Assembly: GCF_014643735.1 (NCBI RefSeq)
Contig: NZ_BMKA01000005.1
Coordinates: 245 to 64,244, forward strand
Reading direction: 5' to 3'
Source of the DNA: Neptunicoccus cionae
Lineage (GTDB): Bacteria > Pseudomonadota > Alphaproteobacteria > Rhodobacterales > Rhodobacteraceae
Length of the DNA stretch: 64,000 nucleotides
Below, piece by piece: positions 1 through 9,419 of the stretch. The notes beneath the pieces are model-generated. The model saw only the letters and a program-made list of their open reading frames with translations, had not been told where the DNA came from and searched no databases. The position numbers and the translations under genes are program-made. How positions within the stretch are numbered: position 1 is the first letter of the stretch; each line of letters starts with the position of its first letter.

Positions 1-1470
1 ATTGAAATCCGCATTGGGCGTGTAAGAATAGCTGCCATCGCTTGCCATAGCGACCGATCCATTGGCACCATCCGTTGCAAGCGCGAAGCTTAGCGTATCC
101 TCGTCCACGTCCAAAGCTGCGACGGTGCCTGAGATCATTGTGTCTTCGTCACCCGAAGCTGTGCCCGCTTGCGCAACCGGCGCGTCATTTTCGCCGGTGA
201 CTGTGACTGCTACAGTTTGATGGGTGTACCCGCCATTGTTGTCAAAGAAAGTAAAGACAAGCTGCTCTACCTCGATTTCCCCGAAGGCCAATGACTCAAA
301 ACCGCCATTTGTGAAGAACGTAATATCGGTGACAACTTCCGTGTGGTTGCCATTTGTCGTAAGCCTTGACCCTGTGGTGGCATAATCACCAGGACCGCTA
401 TAGCTCACGCTAAAGAGCGATACCGCATCCTTGTCGAAATCCACTCCGGTCAAAGAGAAATCAACAGTGCCATTTTCGCTGACTGTAACATCGCGCGCTG
501 TCACCACTGGCGCATTGTTGGAACCGCCCAGAAGGATCTCACCGTCGTTAAAGCGCAGCGCCTCAACCCGTTGCAGTTCATCCGTGCCGGAGTCACCATT
601 TCGCGTGCTGTTGTCGATGACGGTAGTTGTGCCGCCAGAGGTGGACCAGGAATAGTCATAGATCGAACCGCCATAGACCGCGATATCATCGCCGTTGCCG
701 CCAAACAGGGTATCATCCCCACCGCCGCCCGCGATGATGTCGTCACCGTCACCGCCCTTTATCGTGTCGCGACCCCGTCCGCCGCGAATTAAATCCGCGC
801 CTGCGCCGCCAAGGATTTCATCCCCGCCATAACCGCCAGCAATCTTGTCATCCCCGTCGCCGCCCTGAATGCGGTCTTTGCCGTATCCGCCATAAATGTC
901 GTCATTACCATCGCCGCCAAGAATGCGATCCTTGCCAGTGCCGCCGTGAATTTCGTCATCCCCTTCACCACCGGAAAGTCGGTCATCCCCGCGCCCGCCG
1001 CGCAATTCGTCATCACCCGAACCGCCCCTCAGAACATCGTCGCCGTTGCCGCCATAAATGACGTCATCATCGTCATCCCCGTCCAGAATGTCGTCGCCGT
1101 TCTGCCCCTTCAGCATGTCCGATCCGGTCCCGCCAAACACCACGTCGTCACCATCGTTGCCACGCAGGAAGTCACGGCCTTCACCACCAAAGATTGTATC
1201 GGCATCCTGACGCCCGTAAACGCGGTCATTGCCGCCATCCCCTGCCAGAATGTCCTCACCAGAGCCCCCGTAAAGGTTGTCGCGCAAGTCACCGCCGCTG
1301 ATCTGATCATCTCCGTCGTTGCCCAAGATCGTGTCATACCCGTCAGATCCGGACAGGCTGTCGTCAAAGTCGCTCCCGAGGATGCTGTCGTCACCGCCAA
1401 GCCCGTCTACTAAAACAGAGCCGAGGGCAGTGCGTTCATCAATCAAGTCATCATTATCAGTGGGGGTCAT
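1..1470 (-). CDS. RTX calcium-binding repeat protein with cadherin-like domains (3' part outside window)
   Basis: Read on the minus strand from ATG at 1470, the frame stays open to the window edge (490 codons), so the C-terminus is missing. After a short acidic leader (residues 1-22) without a signal peptide come about 26 consecutive glycine/aspartate nonapeptides of the GGxGxDxUx type (residues 23-267). A beta-rich segment and then Ig/cadherin-like domains follow: around residue 420 the sequence reads VTVTGENDAPVAQ, and the last residues have the SYSYTPNADFN pattern typical of tandem VCBS/cadherin-like units. RTX repeats fold on binding calcium after export by type I secretion; the secretion signal would lie in the missing C-terminus. 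A large exported adhesin or surface-layer-type protein is the likely role (inference). No type I secretion genes are present in the window. The repeats here precede the cadherin-like domains. Confidence 0.88.
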   Translation of the reverse strand, partial: MTPTDNDDLIDERTALGSVLVDGLGGDDSILGSDFDDSLSGSDGYDTILGNDGDDQISGGDLRDNLYGGSGEDILAGDGGNDRVYGRQDADTIFGGEGRDFLRGNDGDDVVFGGTGSDMLKGQNGDDILDGDDDDDVIYGGNGDDVLRGGSGDDELRGGRGDDRLSGGEGDDEIHGGTGKDRILGGDGNDDIYGGYGKDRIQGGDGDDKIAGGYGGDEILGGAGADLIRGGRGRDTIKGGDGDDIIAGGGGDDTLFGGNGDDIAVYGGSIYDYSWSTSGGTTTVIDNSTRNGDSGTDELQRVEALRFNDGEILLGGSNNAPVVTARDVTVSENGTVDFSLTGVDFDKDAVSLFSVSYSGPGDYATTGSRLTTNGNHTEVVTDITFFTNGGFESLAFGEIEVEQLVFTFFDNNGGYTHQTVAVTVTGENDAPVAQAGTASGDEDTMISGTVAALDVDEDTLSFALATDGANGSVAMASDGSYSYTPNADFN

Positions 1471-1727
1471 CTTGCTATTCCTAACGGGCTGTCCGGCCGT
1501 GTTATTGTTCGATTTATCTAAAATTGACGCCTGGGCAGAGTTCCCGGCGGGTTGTAAAAACCCTCCACCCTTATATCGCGCGCCCAGATTGCGGCAACTC
1601 GGTCCTAAATTCAACTTAAACATAAAATTTACGGCGGTTTTTGTGGCCTGTCCAATGCGCTTACACCAGACCCCTTAGATCGGAAACAGCATCAAAGGCA
1701 TAGGTGGTTCAACCAATAGTATGCAAG

Positions 1728-2909
1728 TTACTCTGGCAGTTGAGTAGCGTCATATCCGTAGATGCTGTCAAACGGGCGCAGGCCGAGCCTGTCCGGCAAA
1801 TGTCCGGCAATGGAAAGTTTCAATCTGGGCACTGCCCCTTGAAACGGCCCGTCCAGATGGAACAATACGGCATTCCTACGGGCGCGGGCCTGAAGCTGCG
1901 TTGCGCGCGGTTTCCGCAAGCGGGTGTATTGTTCCAGCGCCGCCGCCACATCGCTTACCGACCGTGAAGCGCAGCCCGCCAGAACGCAAGCATCTTCAAT
2001 CGCCAGCGCCGCCCCTTGCGCCATAAGAGGCAGCGTCGGGTGACAGGCATCGCCAAGCAATCCCGTGGTGCCATCAGACCAGTTCGGCAATTGGGGCCGA
2101 TCAAACAGTGCCCAAAGGTAGGTCGCATCGACAGCTTCAAACAGGGTTTGCAGATCGCCATGCCACCCCGCAAAGCGGGCCAGCAGATCGGCAGGGTCTC
2201 CCCGCTCTCTCCAGCTTGGGTTTTGCCAGTCGTCCCGTTCCTCAACGGCGACGAAATTCACCAGACTGCCACCGCGTAGGTAGTAGGTCACCACATGCGC
2301 CCCCCGCCCGACCCAGACGGTTGCATCGGGGGGGATCAACCCATCGGGCAAATTGGCTGTCGGCACTGTGCCACGCCACGCCAGTTGACCGGTAAACCGC
2401 GGCGCAAACTTCGGGTGCATTTGCGCGGTGATCGCAGAACGAATGCCATCCGCGCCGATGTTAAGATCGGCTTGCTCCTCGTTTCCATCCACCCGCAAAC
2501 CCGAAGTGGTATATCCTGTGACAGTCGATCCGGTTTTGATCTGCACCCCTAGCTGGCGGGCTGCATTTTCCAGAATTTCGTGAAGATCAGCACGATGTAC
2601 ATGCAGATAAGGCGCGCCGTAAACCGCTTCGCACTGGTCTTTTAGGGGCAAACGAACCAGATCGCGTCCGGTAATCCCGTCCTTAATGCGCGCCAGTTCC
2701 GGCGCGAAAGCCACCTGCTGCAACGGCTCACCCAATCCGAGATGCGTCAGCACCTTCATCGCATTGGGGCTTAGCTGCAAACCGGCACCAACCTCCCCCA
2801 AGGCGGGGGCCTGTTCGAACACGCAGACCTTGATACCCTGTTGCGCGAGCGCCAGAGCCGCTGTCAGCCCGCCGATCCCCGCACCGGCGATATTTGCGCG
2901 GCGGATCAC
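1728..2909 (-). CDS. FAD-dependent monooxygenase (salicylate hydroxylase-like)
   Basis: Group A flavoprotein monooxygenase of about 393 aa. The N-terminal Rossmann motif GAGIGGLTAALAL binds FAD, followed by an acidic residue (VFEQA). A GD motif near the C-terminal third (LLGDACHPTLPLMAQGAA) is the second FAD/ribityl contact typical of aromatic-ring hydroxylases such as salicylate or 3-/6-hydroxybenzoate hydroxylase. The enzyme would use NAD(P)H and O2 to hydroxylate a substrate in the cytoplasm; the substrate cannot be read from sequence. I place the start at GTG 2909, which has GGGAG eight bases upstream and begins just before the FAD motif. The frame extends to a TTG at 2981 without a good ribosome site. 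It stands alone, with no ring-cleavage genes beside it. Confidence 0.82.
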   Translation of the reverse strand: MIRRANIAGAGIGGLTAALALAQQGIKVCVFEQAPALGEVGAGLQLSPNAMKVLTHLGLGEPLQQVAFAPELARIKDGITGRDLVRLPLKDQCEAVYGAPYLHVHRADLHEILENAARQLGVQIKTGSTVTGYTTSGLRVDGNEEQADLNIGADGIRSAITAQMHPKFAPRFTGQLAWRGTVPTANLPDGLIPPDATVWVGRGAHVVTYYLRGGSLVNFVAVEERDDWQNPSWRERGDPADLLARFAGWHGDLQTLFEAVDATYLWALFDRPQLPNWSDGTTGLLGDACHPTLPLMAQGAALAIEDACVLAGCASRSVSDVAAALEQYTRLRKPRATQLQARARRNAVLFHLDGPFQGAVPRLKLSIAGHLPDRLGLRPFDSIYGYDATQLPE

Positions 2910-3106
2910 CTGCGGCGCTCCCGTGAGGGGGTAAGGATCAATTGGGATGTGCGCGGATGTGTCATGGGCTCTGACTAGCAACTACGCCCGCACAATCCAA
3001 CACGGATTTCACTGAAAGGCTCGGCCCCGCAGGTGGTCCTTAACATATTAACGGGTTGCGAGGTTTCCACAGCTTCAGTAAACACAGCCAACACCAAGGA
3101 GGCCCC

Positions 3107-4744
3107 ATGAATATTCTGTTCATCATGTATGACCAATTGCGTTTCGATTACCTCAGCTGCGCCGGACACCCCCATTTGCATACGCCGAACTTTGATCGTG
3201 TTGCGGCACAAGGCGTGCGGTTCAGCAATGCTTATGTCCAGTCGCCGGTCTGCGGGTCATCGCGCATGTCTTATTACACGGGGCGCTATCCTTCGTCCCA
3301 CGGGGCGCAATGGAACGGCTTTCCTCTGCGGGTTGGCGAAGTCACCATCGGGGATCATTTGCGCAAGCTGGGGATGAACAGCTGGATCATCGGCAAGACC
3401 CACATGAAGGCCGATGCCGAAGGTATGGCGCGGCTGGGGCTGTCTGCGGACAGCGAGATCGGCGCGCGTCAGGCGGAATGCGGTTTTGACAACTGGTGCC
3501 GCGATGACGGGTTGTGGGGGCAAGGGCCGGACGGGTTTTATGACGAAAAAAGATCACCTTACAATGAATACCTGAAGTCAAAAGGCTATCTGAGCGAGAA
3601 CCCCTGGGCGGATTTTGCCAATGCCGGCATCACCGACGAGCAGATCGCAAGCGGCTGGATGTTCCGCAACGCCGACCAACCCGCCAACATCCGCGAGGAA
3701 GACTCCGAAACACCGTGGCTAACCTCTGAAACCATCCGTTTTGTGGATCAGACGGACGGCCCGTGGCTGGCCCATGTGTCGTTTATCAAACCCCACTGGC
3801 CCTATATCGTGCCCGCGCCCTATAACGACATGTACGGGCCGAACCACGTTCCAGCAGCACTGCGTCATGATGTGGAACGGGAAAATCCGCACCCCGTTTA
3901 CGGCGCCTATATGAACAATAAAATCGCCAACGCCTTTCAGCGCGACGAGGTACGCCAGAAGGTGATCCCAGCCTATATGGGGCTGATTAAACAGTGTGAT
4001 GACCAGTTGGGCCGGTTGCTCGACCATCTTGAAGCCACCGGCAAAATGGATGACACAATGATCGTGTTGACCTCGGATCACGGGGATTATCTCGGGGATC
4101 ACTGGCTGGGCGAAAAGGATATGTTCCACGAACAATCCGTTAAGGTTCCGATGATCGTGTTTGATCCGCGCAAGGAAGCCGACCGCACGCGGGGCACGGT
4201 CTGCGATGCCTTGATCGAAAGCATCGACCTTGCCGCCACATTCGTAGAAACCGCAGGGGGCAGCGTGCCGGATCACATCATCGAAGGCCGTTCCCTTCTG
4301 CCTTGGTTGCACGGGGAAACGCCGGAATGGCGGGAATATGCGATTTCCGAGTATGATTTCTCCGCGACCCCGCAGGCCGTTGCGCTGGGGCTGGAACCCC
4401 GCGATGCGCGGCTGTTTATGGTATTTGACGGACGTTACAAGCTGATCCACACAGCCGCAGATTTCCGCCCCATGCTGTTTGATCTAAAAACCGATCCCGA
4501 AGAATTTTACGATCTGGGCGACAGCGCAGAACACGCCGCAGTGCGCGACAAGCTTTACGCCCATCTGCACGAATGGGGCCTGCGGATGAGCCAGCGGGTC
4601 ACGCGCTCTGAAGAGGATATTCGCAACAGCCGTGGCAGATCGGGGCGCAAAGGCATTCTGCCCTTCCTATATGACGGAACCGAAGTGCCCGAGGAGCTGA
4701 TCCAGTTCTACCGCGGCCCTGCACCGGCAAAATATACGGACTGA
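3107..4744 (+). CDS. Sulfatase family hydrolase (arylsulfatase / phosphonate monoester hydrolase / choline-sulfatase-like)
   Basis: Alkaline-phosphatase-superfamily hydrolase, 545 aa from ATG 3107, preceded by AAGGAGG. Metal ligands are visible as Asp9-Gln10 near the N-terminus and Asp324-His325 in SDHGDYLGDHW. The maturation motif is Cys49-Gly-Ser-Ser-Arg53, where Cys would become formylglycine. The usual third residue Pro/Ala is Ser here. The DHGDYLGDH...GEKDMFHEQSVKVP block resembles phosphonate monoester hydrolases and choline sulfatases more than polysaccharide sulfatases. No signal peptide is seen, so it is probably cytoplasmic. It would hydrolyse a sulfate or phosphonate monoester. A TauE/SafE exporter gene follows in convergent orientation, compatible with disposal of a sulfur oxyanion (inference). 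Exact substrate unknown. Confidence 0.85.
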   Translation: MNILFIMYDQLRFDYLSCAGHPHLHTPNFDRVAAQGVRFSNAYVQSPVCGSSRMSYYTGRYPSSHGAQWNGFPLRVGEVTIGDHLRKLGMNSWIIGKTHMKADAEGMARLGLSADSEIGARQAECGFDNWCRDDGLWGQGPDGFYDEKRSPYNEYLKSKGYLSENPWADFANAGITDEQIASGWMFRNADQPANIREEDSETPWLTSETIRFVDQTDGPWLAHVSFIKPHWPYIVPAPYNDMYGPNHVPAALRHDVERENPHPVYGAYMNNKIANAFQRDEVRQKVIPAYMGLIKQCDDQLGRLLDHLEATGKMDDTMIVLTSDHGDYLGDHWLGEKDMFHEQSVKVPMIVFDPRKEADRTRGTVCDALIESIDLAATFVETAGGSVPDHIIEGRSLLPWLHGETPEWREYAISEYDFSATPQAVALGLEPRDARLFMVFDGRYKLIHTAADFRPMLFDLKTDPEEFYDLGDSAEHAAVRDKLYAHLHEWGLRMSQRVTRSEEDIRNSRGRSGRKGILPFLYDGTEVPEELIQFYRGPAPAKYTD

Positions 4745-4768
4745 TATACCCTGCAATACCAACTGATT

Positions 4769-4793
4769 AACCGCACCTCCTAGGGGTGCGGTT
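4769..4793. terminator. Hairpin between convergent sulfatase and TauE genes
   Basis: AACCGCACC at 4769-4777 pairs with GGTGCGGTT at 4785-4793 around a short loop. It lies in the 52-bp gap between two convergent stop codons, so a bidirectional terminator is likely. The U-tract is weak on both sides. Confidence 0.55.
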
Positions 4794-4796
4794 CGC

Positions 4797-5546
4797 TCAG
4801 GCTCCGAAGTAGGCGCGCCGGATCAGGTTAAGACCAAGGATCAGAAACACCAGCAAAATCGTGTTGCGGAAGTAAGCGGGCGAGAGACGATTGCGGACTT
4901 TCTCTCCAATCGCGTAACCTGCCAGCGCAGGGATCAGCATCAAAGCAGACGTCAGCGCAAGCGGGCCACCCAGAAACCCCAATTGCGCGTAGGACACCGC
5001 CAGCGGGACACTGCCAACCGCCACCAGAAATCCGGTAGCGCGAATGAACTCGTCCTTTTCCACCTGCCGCACGGACAGATACATCCCAAGCGGCGCGGCC
5101 CAAGCCGCCGTCAAACCACCGATCCCCCCTGCCAATGTCGCAAAGCCAAGTTGCGCCAGCGTGTCATGCTCTGCCCTGATCGGGGGCAACCAGCCCCGCC
5201 AGCTGACCGCGACAAAGATCAGGATCGCCACGCCCAGCGCTCCCGCAAGCCAGCGGTCATCCACATCGCGGGCCAGAACGCTCGTCACGACAACACCGAT
5301 GCACAAAACAATCGCAAACACCTTGTAACGGCGGATCGTGCGCAAAACGTGCCCGCCCCGCAGCCATTGCCAGCCGTTGATGCCCAGCATTGGAAACAGG
5401 ATCAGCGAAATCGCGATGCGAGGCTCAATCGCAAGCGTCATCGCCGCAATCGCAGCCGTGGGCAGACCGATGCCGGCAATGCCTTTTACACAGCCCGCAA
5501 ACAGAAAGGCAGCCGCCGCAACAAGGGTAACGCTTGAAATATCCAT
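4797..5546 (-). CDS. TauE/SafE family sulfite/organosulfonate exporter-like permease
   Basis: Integral membrane protein of 249 aa with about eight hydrophobic segments in two halves. The N-terminal motif GCVKGIAGIGLPTAAIAAMTL and a second half beginning GGIGGLTAAWAAPLGMYLS are characteristic of the TauE/SafE (DUF81) family, which moves sulfite, sulfoacetate or other small anions across the inner membrane. The start at ATG 5546 has AGAGGG six to eleven bases upstream; an in-frame upstream extension to 5606 has no ribosome site and a charged non-membrane N-terminus. It is convergent with the sulfatase and divergent from xylB. Substrate is inference. Confidence 0.85.
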   Translation of the reverse strand: MDISSVTLVAAAAFLFAGCVKGIAGIGLPTAAIAAMTLAIEPRIAISLILFPMLGINGWQWLRGGHVLRTIRRYKVFAIVLCIGVVVTSVLARDVDDRWLAGALGVAILIFVAVSWRGWLPPIRAEHDTLAQLGFATLAGGIGGLTAAWAAPLGMYLSVRQVEKDEFIRATGFLVAVGSVPLAVSYAQLGFLGGPLALTSALMLIPALAGYAIGEKVRNRLSPAYFRNTILLVFLILGLNLIRRAYFGA

Positions 5547-5624
5547 GAACCCTCTTAGCGGCCACTGCCCGCCGTGGCGAGAAGGAAACAGCCCCTTCCC
5601 GAACATTCCAAACCGCCGCGATTT

Positions 5625-5647
5625 TTTAATTTGACAGAAAAATTAAA
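5625..5647. promoter_or_regulatory. Putative XylR operator upstream of xylB
   Basis: TTTAATTTGA at 5625-5634, a 3-nt spacer, then AAAAATTAAA at 5638-5647. The left half-site is identical to that of the perfect palindrome in the xylR-xylF gap (13556-13578), and spacer length is the same. The right half differs in two positions. It overlaps the -35 region of the xylB promoter, which fits repression by the ROK regulator. Confidence 0.72.
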
Positions 5648-5659
5648 TACGTGAATAAC
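5631..5659 (+). promoter_or_regulatory. Predicted sigma-70 promoter of xylB
   Basis: A consensus -35 box TTGACA (5631-5636), a 17-bp spacer, and a -10-like AATAAC (5654-5659). The -35 box lies inside the palindrome described at 5625-5647. The ribosome site AAGGGAGAG sits at 5667-5675, before ATG 5679. Confidence 0.5.
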
Positions 5660-5678
5660 TACCCCAAAGGGAGAGAGC

Positions 5679-7133
5679 ATGAAGACCTATCTGGGAATCG
5701 ACCTCGGGACATCGGGGCTGCGGGCTTTGCTTGTGGCGGAAAACGGAACAGTCATTGGCGCGGCGCAAGCGGCCTATCCGGTGGAAAATCCCCATTCGGG
5801 TTGGTCCGAACAAGACCCCGCCGATTGGATCGCGGCCTGCAAGACAGCAATAGCCGAGCTGCATCAAACCCACCCCGAACAGATGGCGCGTCTGGCGGCG
5901 ATTGGCACGGCGGGTCAGATGCACGGCGCGACTTTGCTTGATGACGCGGGCGATGTGCTACGCCCCTGCATTCTGTGGAACGACACCCGTTCCAGCGCGG
6001 AGGCCGCAAAGCTGGATGCCCTACCCGATTTCCATGCTTTGTCCGGCAATATTGTGTTTCCCGGCTTTACCGCGCCAAAGCTTCTTTGGGTTAAGAACAA
6101 CGAACCCGACATTTTCGCCCGTGTCGCCACTGTACTGTTGCCAAAGGATTATCTGTCATTCTGGCTGACCGGAGCGCGGGTTTCCGACATGTCCGACAGC
6201 GCGGGAACAAGCTGGCTTGATGTGGGTGCGCGGGACTGGTCCGCTGCCCTGCTGGAACAATCCGGCATGGCGCAAGACCAGATGCCCCGCCTTGTGGAAG
6301 GATCAGAAGTCGCCGCCCCTGTCAGCACAGCACGCTGCGCCGAATTGGGCCTGCCGGATGGCGTGGTCGTGGTAGGCGGTGCGGGCGACAATGCCGCCGC
6401 AGCCTGTGGCATTGGCGCGCTGGATGAGGGTCAGGGATTTGTGTCCCTTGGTACCTCTGGCGTGCTGTTGGCAGGTAAATCCGGCTATGCGCCCCTGCCC
6501 GCTTCGGCCGTTCACACGTTCTGTCATGCGGTCCCGAATAGATGGTATCAGATGGGGGTGATCCTGTCGGCGACAGACAGCCTCAACTGGTTGGCGCGCA
6601 CGTTGAAAACCCGTGCGGGCGAGTTGGCAGGGTTGCTGGATGGTCCGCTGAACGCGCCGGGTTCGGTGACGTTCCTGCCTTACCTGTCGGGTGAACGGAC
6701 CCCCCATAACGACAGCGCCATTCGCGGTGCATTGCTGGGGCTGGATCACGCGACAGGCGACCGTGAACTGGTGCAGGCGGTGTTTGAAGGTGTGGCCTTT
6801 GCCCTGCGGGAAAACCTCGACGCGCTACATTCTACGGGGACCGAACTGTCATCCATTATGGCGATTGGCGGCGGGTCACGGTCAAACTATTGGCTTGAAC
6901 TGATCGCGACCGTGCTGGATCTGCCCCTCGACCTGCCGGAAGACGGTGAAAACGGTGCGGCGATGGGGGCGGCCCGTCTAGCGATTTGCGGTGCAACCGG
7001 CGCAGCACCGGAAACCGTGATGACACCGCCCCGCATAAACCGCAGGATCTCCCCCAACTCAGATTTAACGAAGGCGTATGCACAGGCCTATCAAGCCTAC
7101 CGCGCCGTTTACCCAGCAATAAAGGCATTATGA
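5679..7133 (+). CDS. xylB: Xylulokinase
   Basis: FGGY-family carbohydrate kinase of 484 aa, the usual length for xylulokinase. It phosphorylates D-xylulose with ATP to xylulose 5-phosphate for the pentose phosphate pathway. The N-terminal phosphate loop [14 protein letters not shown], the substrate-loop [10 protein letters not shown], and the second-domain ATP motif [14 protein letters not shown] with SLGTSGVLL are all present, and the C-terminal FGGY signature region [15 protein letters not shown] follows. ATG 5679 is preceded by AAGGGAGAG. It is the first gene of an operon with xylA one base downstream. The putative XylR operator just upstream indicates xylose-inducible expression. Confidence 0.95.
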   Translation: MKTYLGIDLGTSGLRALLVAENGTVIGAAQAAYPVENPHSGWSEQDPADWIAACKTAIAELHQTHPEQMARLAAIGTAGQMHGATLLDDAGDVLRPCILWNDTRSSAEAAKLDALPDFHALSGNIVFPGFTAPKLLWVKNNEPDIFARVATVLLPKDYLSFWLTGARVSDMSDSAGTSWLDVGARDWSAALLEQSGMAQDQMPRLVEGSEVAAPVSTARCAELGLPDGVVVVGGAGDNAAAACGIGALDEGQGFVSLGTSGVLLAGKSGYAPLPASAVHTFCHAVPNRWYQMGVILSATDSLNWLARTLKTRAGELAGLLDGPLNAPGSVTFLPYLSGERTPHNDSAIRGALLGLDHATGDRELVQAVFEGVAFALRENLDALHSTGTELSSIMAIGGGSRSNYWLELIATVLDLPLDLPEDGENGAAMGAARLAICGATGAAPETVMTPPRINRRISPNSDLTKAYAQAYQAYRAVYPAIKAL

Positions 7134-7134
7134 T

Positions 7135-8442
7135 ATGACAACAGGTTTCTTTAACGGCATTGCCCCCGCAAAATATGTCGGTGACGGTGAAGGCACAGAA
7201 TTTGACTACCGCCACTACAATCCCGACGAAATGGTGATGGGCAAACGCATGGAAGACCACCTGCGCTTTGCCGTGGCCTATTGGCACTCTTTTGCATGGG
7301 AAGGTGGCGACCCTTTCGGCGGCGCCACCTTTGAACGCCCTTGGCACCCGCAAGACAACCAGTCCCGCGCCAAGCTGAAAGCGGATGTGGCCTTTGAAAT
7401 GTTCGATATTATCGGCCAGCCTTACTATTGCTGGCACGATGCGGACGTGCGCCCTGAAGGCGATACATTTGCACAAAGCCTGCGGAATTTTGAGGAAATC
7501 ATCGACTATTTCGGTGAAAAGATGTCATCCCGCAATATCAAGCTGCTTTGGGGCACGGCCAATATGTTCAGCCATCGTCGCTGGATGTCCGGTGCATCGA
7601 CCAACCCCGATCCCGATGTTTTTGCCTATTCAGCGGCAACTGTGAAGACCTGCATGGATGCGACGCAGAAACTGGGCGGGGAGAATTACGTGCTTTGGGG
7701 CGGGCGTGAAGGCTATGAAACTTTGCTCAACACCGACATGGGCCGTGAGTTGGATCACATGGGCCGTTTCCTTAATATGGTGGTGGAGTACAAGCATAAG
7801 ATTGGTTTTAAAGGCGCAATTCTTGTGGAGCCCAAGCCGCAGGAACCGTCCAAGCACCAGTATGATTATGACGCGGCCACCTGCTATGGCTTTTTGCAAA
7901 AATACGGGCTGGAAAATGAGGTGAAGCTGAACCTTGAACAGGGTCACGCGATCCTTGCGGGCCACAGCTTTGAACATGAAATCGCCACGGCGGCGGCGCT
8001 TGGAGTGTTTGGCTCTATTGATATGAACCGGAACGATTACCAGTCGGGCTGGGACACGGACCAGTTCCCCAACAATGTGCCCGAGGTCGCGCTGGCCTAT
8101 TATCACATCCTGAAAGCTGGCGGATTTACCACGGGCGGCACCAACTTTGATGCCAAACTGCGCCGCCAGTCCCTTGATGCGGCTGATTTGATCGCTTCCC
8201 ACACCGGAGCGATGGATATTTGCGCCCGCGGCCTGAAAGCCGCCGCCGCCATGATCGAGGACGGTGGCTTGGAGAACGCCCTGCAAGAGCGTTACAGCGG
8301 ATGGGATGATCCTGCGGCCAAAGCAATGCTTGAAAGCGATTTTGACAGCATCTTTGACAAAGTAAACGCAGGCGAGATCGCACCCGCGCCCCGTTCAGGT
8401 AAGCAGGAGCGACTGGAAAACATCGTCAATCGGTTCGTCTGA
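7135..8442 (+). CDS. xylA: Xylose isomerase
   Basis: Converts D-xylose to D-xylulose in the cytoplasm using two divalent metal ions. At 435 aa it is a class II enzyme. Diagnostic blocks are [14 protein letters not shown] near residue 46, [13 protein letters not shown] (catalytic His/Asp), [18 protein letters not shown], and the metal-site region [17 protein letters not shown] followed by [14 protein letters not shown]. The metal-site stretch has Gln-Gly where many homologues have Ala-Asn before the His. It starts one base after the xylB stop and is followed five bases later by the epimerase, so the three are cotranscribed. Confidence 0.95.
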   Translation: MTTGFFNGIAPAKYVGDGEGTEFDYRHYNPDEMVMGKRMEDHLRFAVAYWHSFAWEGGDPFGGATFERPWHPQDNQSRAKLKADVAFEMFDIIGQPYYCWHDADVRPEGDTFAQSLRNFEEIIDYFGEKMSSRNIKLLWGTANMFSHRRWMSGASTNPDPDVFAYSAATVKTCMDATQKLGGENYVLWGGREGYETLLNTDMGRELDHMGRFLNMVVEYKHKIGFKGAILVEPKPQEPSKHQYDYDAATCYGFLQKYGLENEVKLNLEQGHAILAGHSFEHEIATAAALGVFGSIDMNRNDYQSGWDTDQFPNNVPEVALAYYHILKAGGFTTGGTNFDAKLRRQSLDAADLIASHTGAMDICARGLKAAAAMIEDGGLENALQERYSGWDDPAAKAMLESDFDSIFDKVNAGEIAPAPRSGKQERLENIVNRFV

Positions 8443-8447
8443 TCCTG

Positions 8448-9419
8448 ATGCCCGCCGCCGCAGATATTCGCGCCTTTACCTTAACGGGTGCTGACTCTGC
8501 GGTGACGGTGCTGAACCTTGGCGCGGTGACGCAAAGCTGGCAAACAGATTTATGCGGACCGTCCCGCAGCATCGTGCTCGGCTACCGCGATCCGGCGTCC
8601 TATCTGGACAATCCGCAGTTTCTGGGCGGTATTGTCGGGCGGGTGGCAAACCGGATCACTGGCGCGCGGTTTGAACTGGAGGGTCAGGTTTATCAGCTGC
8701 CTGCGAACGAGCCACCCCACCTGCTGCACAGCGGGGCCGATGGTCTGCAGAAACGCCTGTGGCAGGCCGACGCGGACGGTACCCGCGCGGTTCGGCTGAC
8801 CCTGCGTTCACCTGACGGGGATCAGGGATTTCCCGGCACGGTAGACTTTGAGACCACAATCAGCCTTGATGCAAATACCCTGACCTATCGCATGAATGCC
8901 ACGGTGGACCGCCCGACCCCGATCAATCTGGCGCAGCATTCCTATTACAATCTTTCGGGCAGAGGCACGATCTGGGACCATCACCTGCGGATCAACGCAA
9001 ATGCGCTGCTGCCCGCAGACCCTGAAGGTATTCCCCGTGGTCCCAAACTGTCACTCGACGGGAATACGCTGGATTTTCAGGGGGGTAAACTCGTGCGCTC
9101 GGCTGATCCTGATAAAGCTGGCATTGATCTGAATTATTGCGTGGATACAAGCCCCCCCCAAGCGCAACTGTCCCAAGGCGGTCTGACCCTTAACCTGACA
9201 ACAGACCAGCTCGGAGTGCAACTTTATACAGGACGACACCTCAGCCCGCTGGCGCCGCCGCTTGATGGGCAGACCCATGCCCCTTACGGCGGACTGTGTC
9301 TGGAGCCACAGGGCTATCCAAACGCGCTGAACCAGCCGGAGTACCCCTCTATTGTGGTCACGCCGGATCGCCCCTACGCTCAGACCCTAACCCTTAGCCT
9401 GGCACCGGAGTCCCCTTGA
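8448..9419 (+). CDS. galM: Aldose 1-epimerase
   Basis: Galactose-mutarotase fold protein of 323 aa that interconverts alpha and beta anomers of aldoses, here probably xylose before isomerisation. The conserved NRITGARFELEG block, the histidine of LLHSGADG, the second histidine in NLAQHSYYNLSG, and the C-terminal catalytic glutamate in GLCLEPQGYPNALNQP are visible. It sits directly after xylA. Its stop codon overlaps the TTG start of the next gene (TTGA), implying translational coupling. Confidence 0.9.
   Translation: MPAAADIRAFTLTGADSAVTVLNLGAVTQSWQTDLCGPSRSIVLGYRDPASYLDNPQFLGGIVGRVANRITGARFELEGQVYQLPANEPPHLLHSGADGLQKRLWQADADGTRAVRLTLRSPDGDQGFPGTVDFETTISLDANTLTYRMNATVDRPTPINLAQHSYYNLSGRGTIWDHHLRINANALLPADPEGIPRGPKLSLDGNTLDFQGGKLVRSADPDKAGIDLNYCVDTSPPQAQLSQGGLTLNLTTDQLGVQLYTGRHLSPLAPPLDGQTHAPYGGLCLEPQGYPNALNQPEYPSIVVTPDRPYAQTLTLSLAPESP

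Noticed and set aside
946-1413. Plus-strand open frame of 155 codons.
   Set aside because: Antisense shadow of the RTX repeats, with low-complexity Val/Ala-rich sequence and no domain.
661-1430. Regular short tandem repeats resembling a repeat array or CRISPR.
   Set aside because: Minus-strand translation gives continuous RTX nonapeptides; the periodicity of 27 bases is codon-based and there are no unique spacers.
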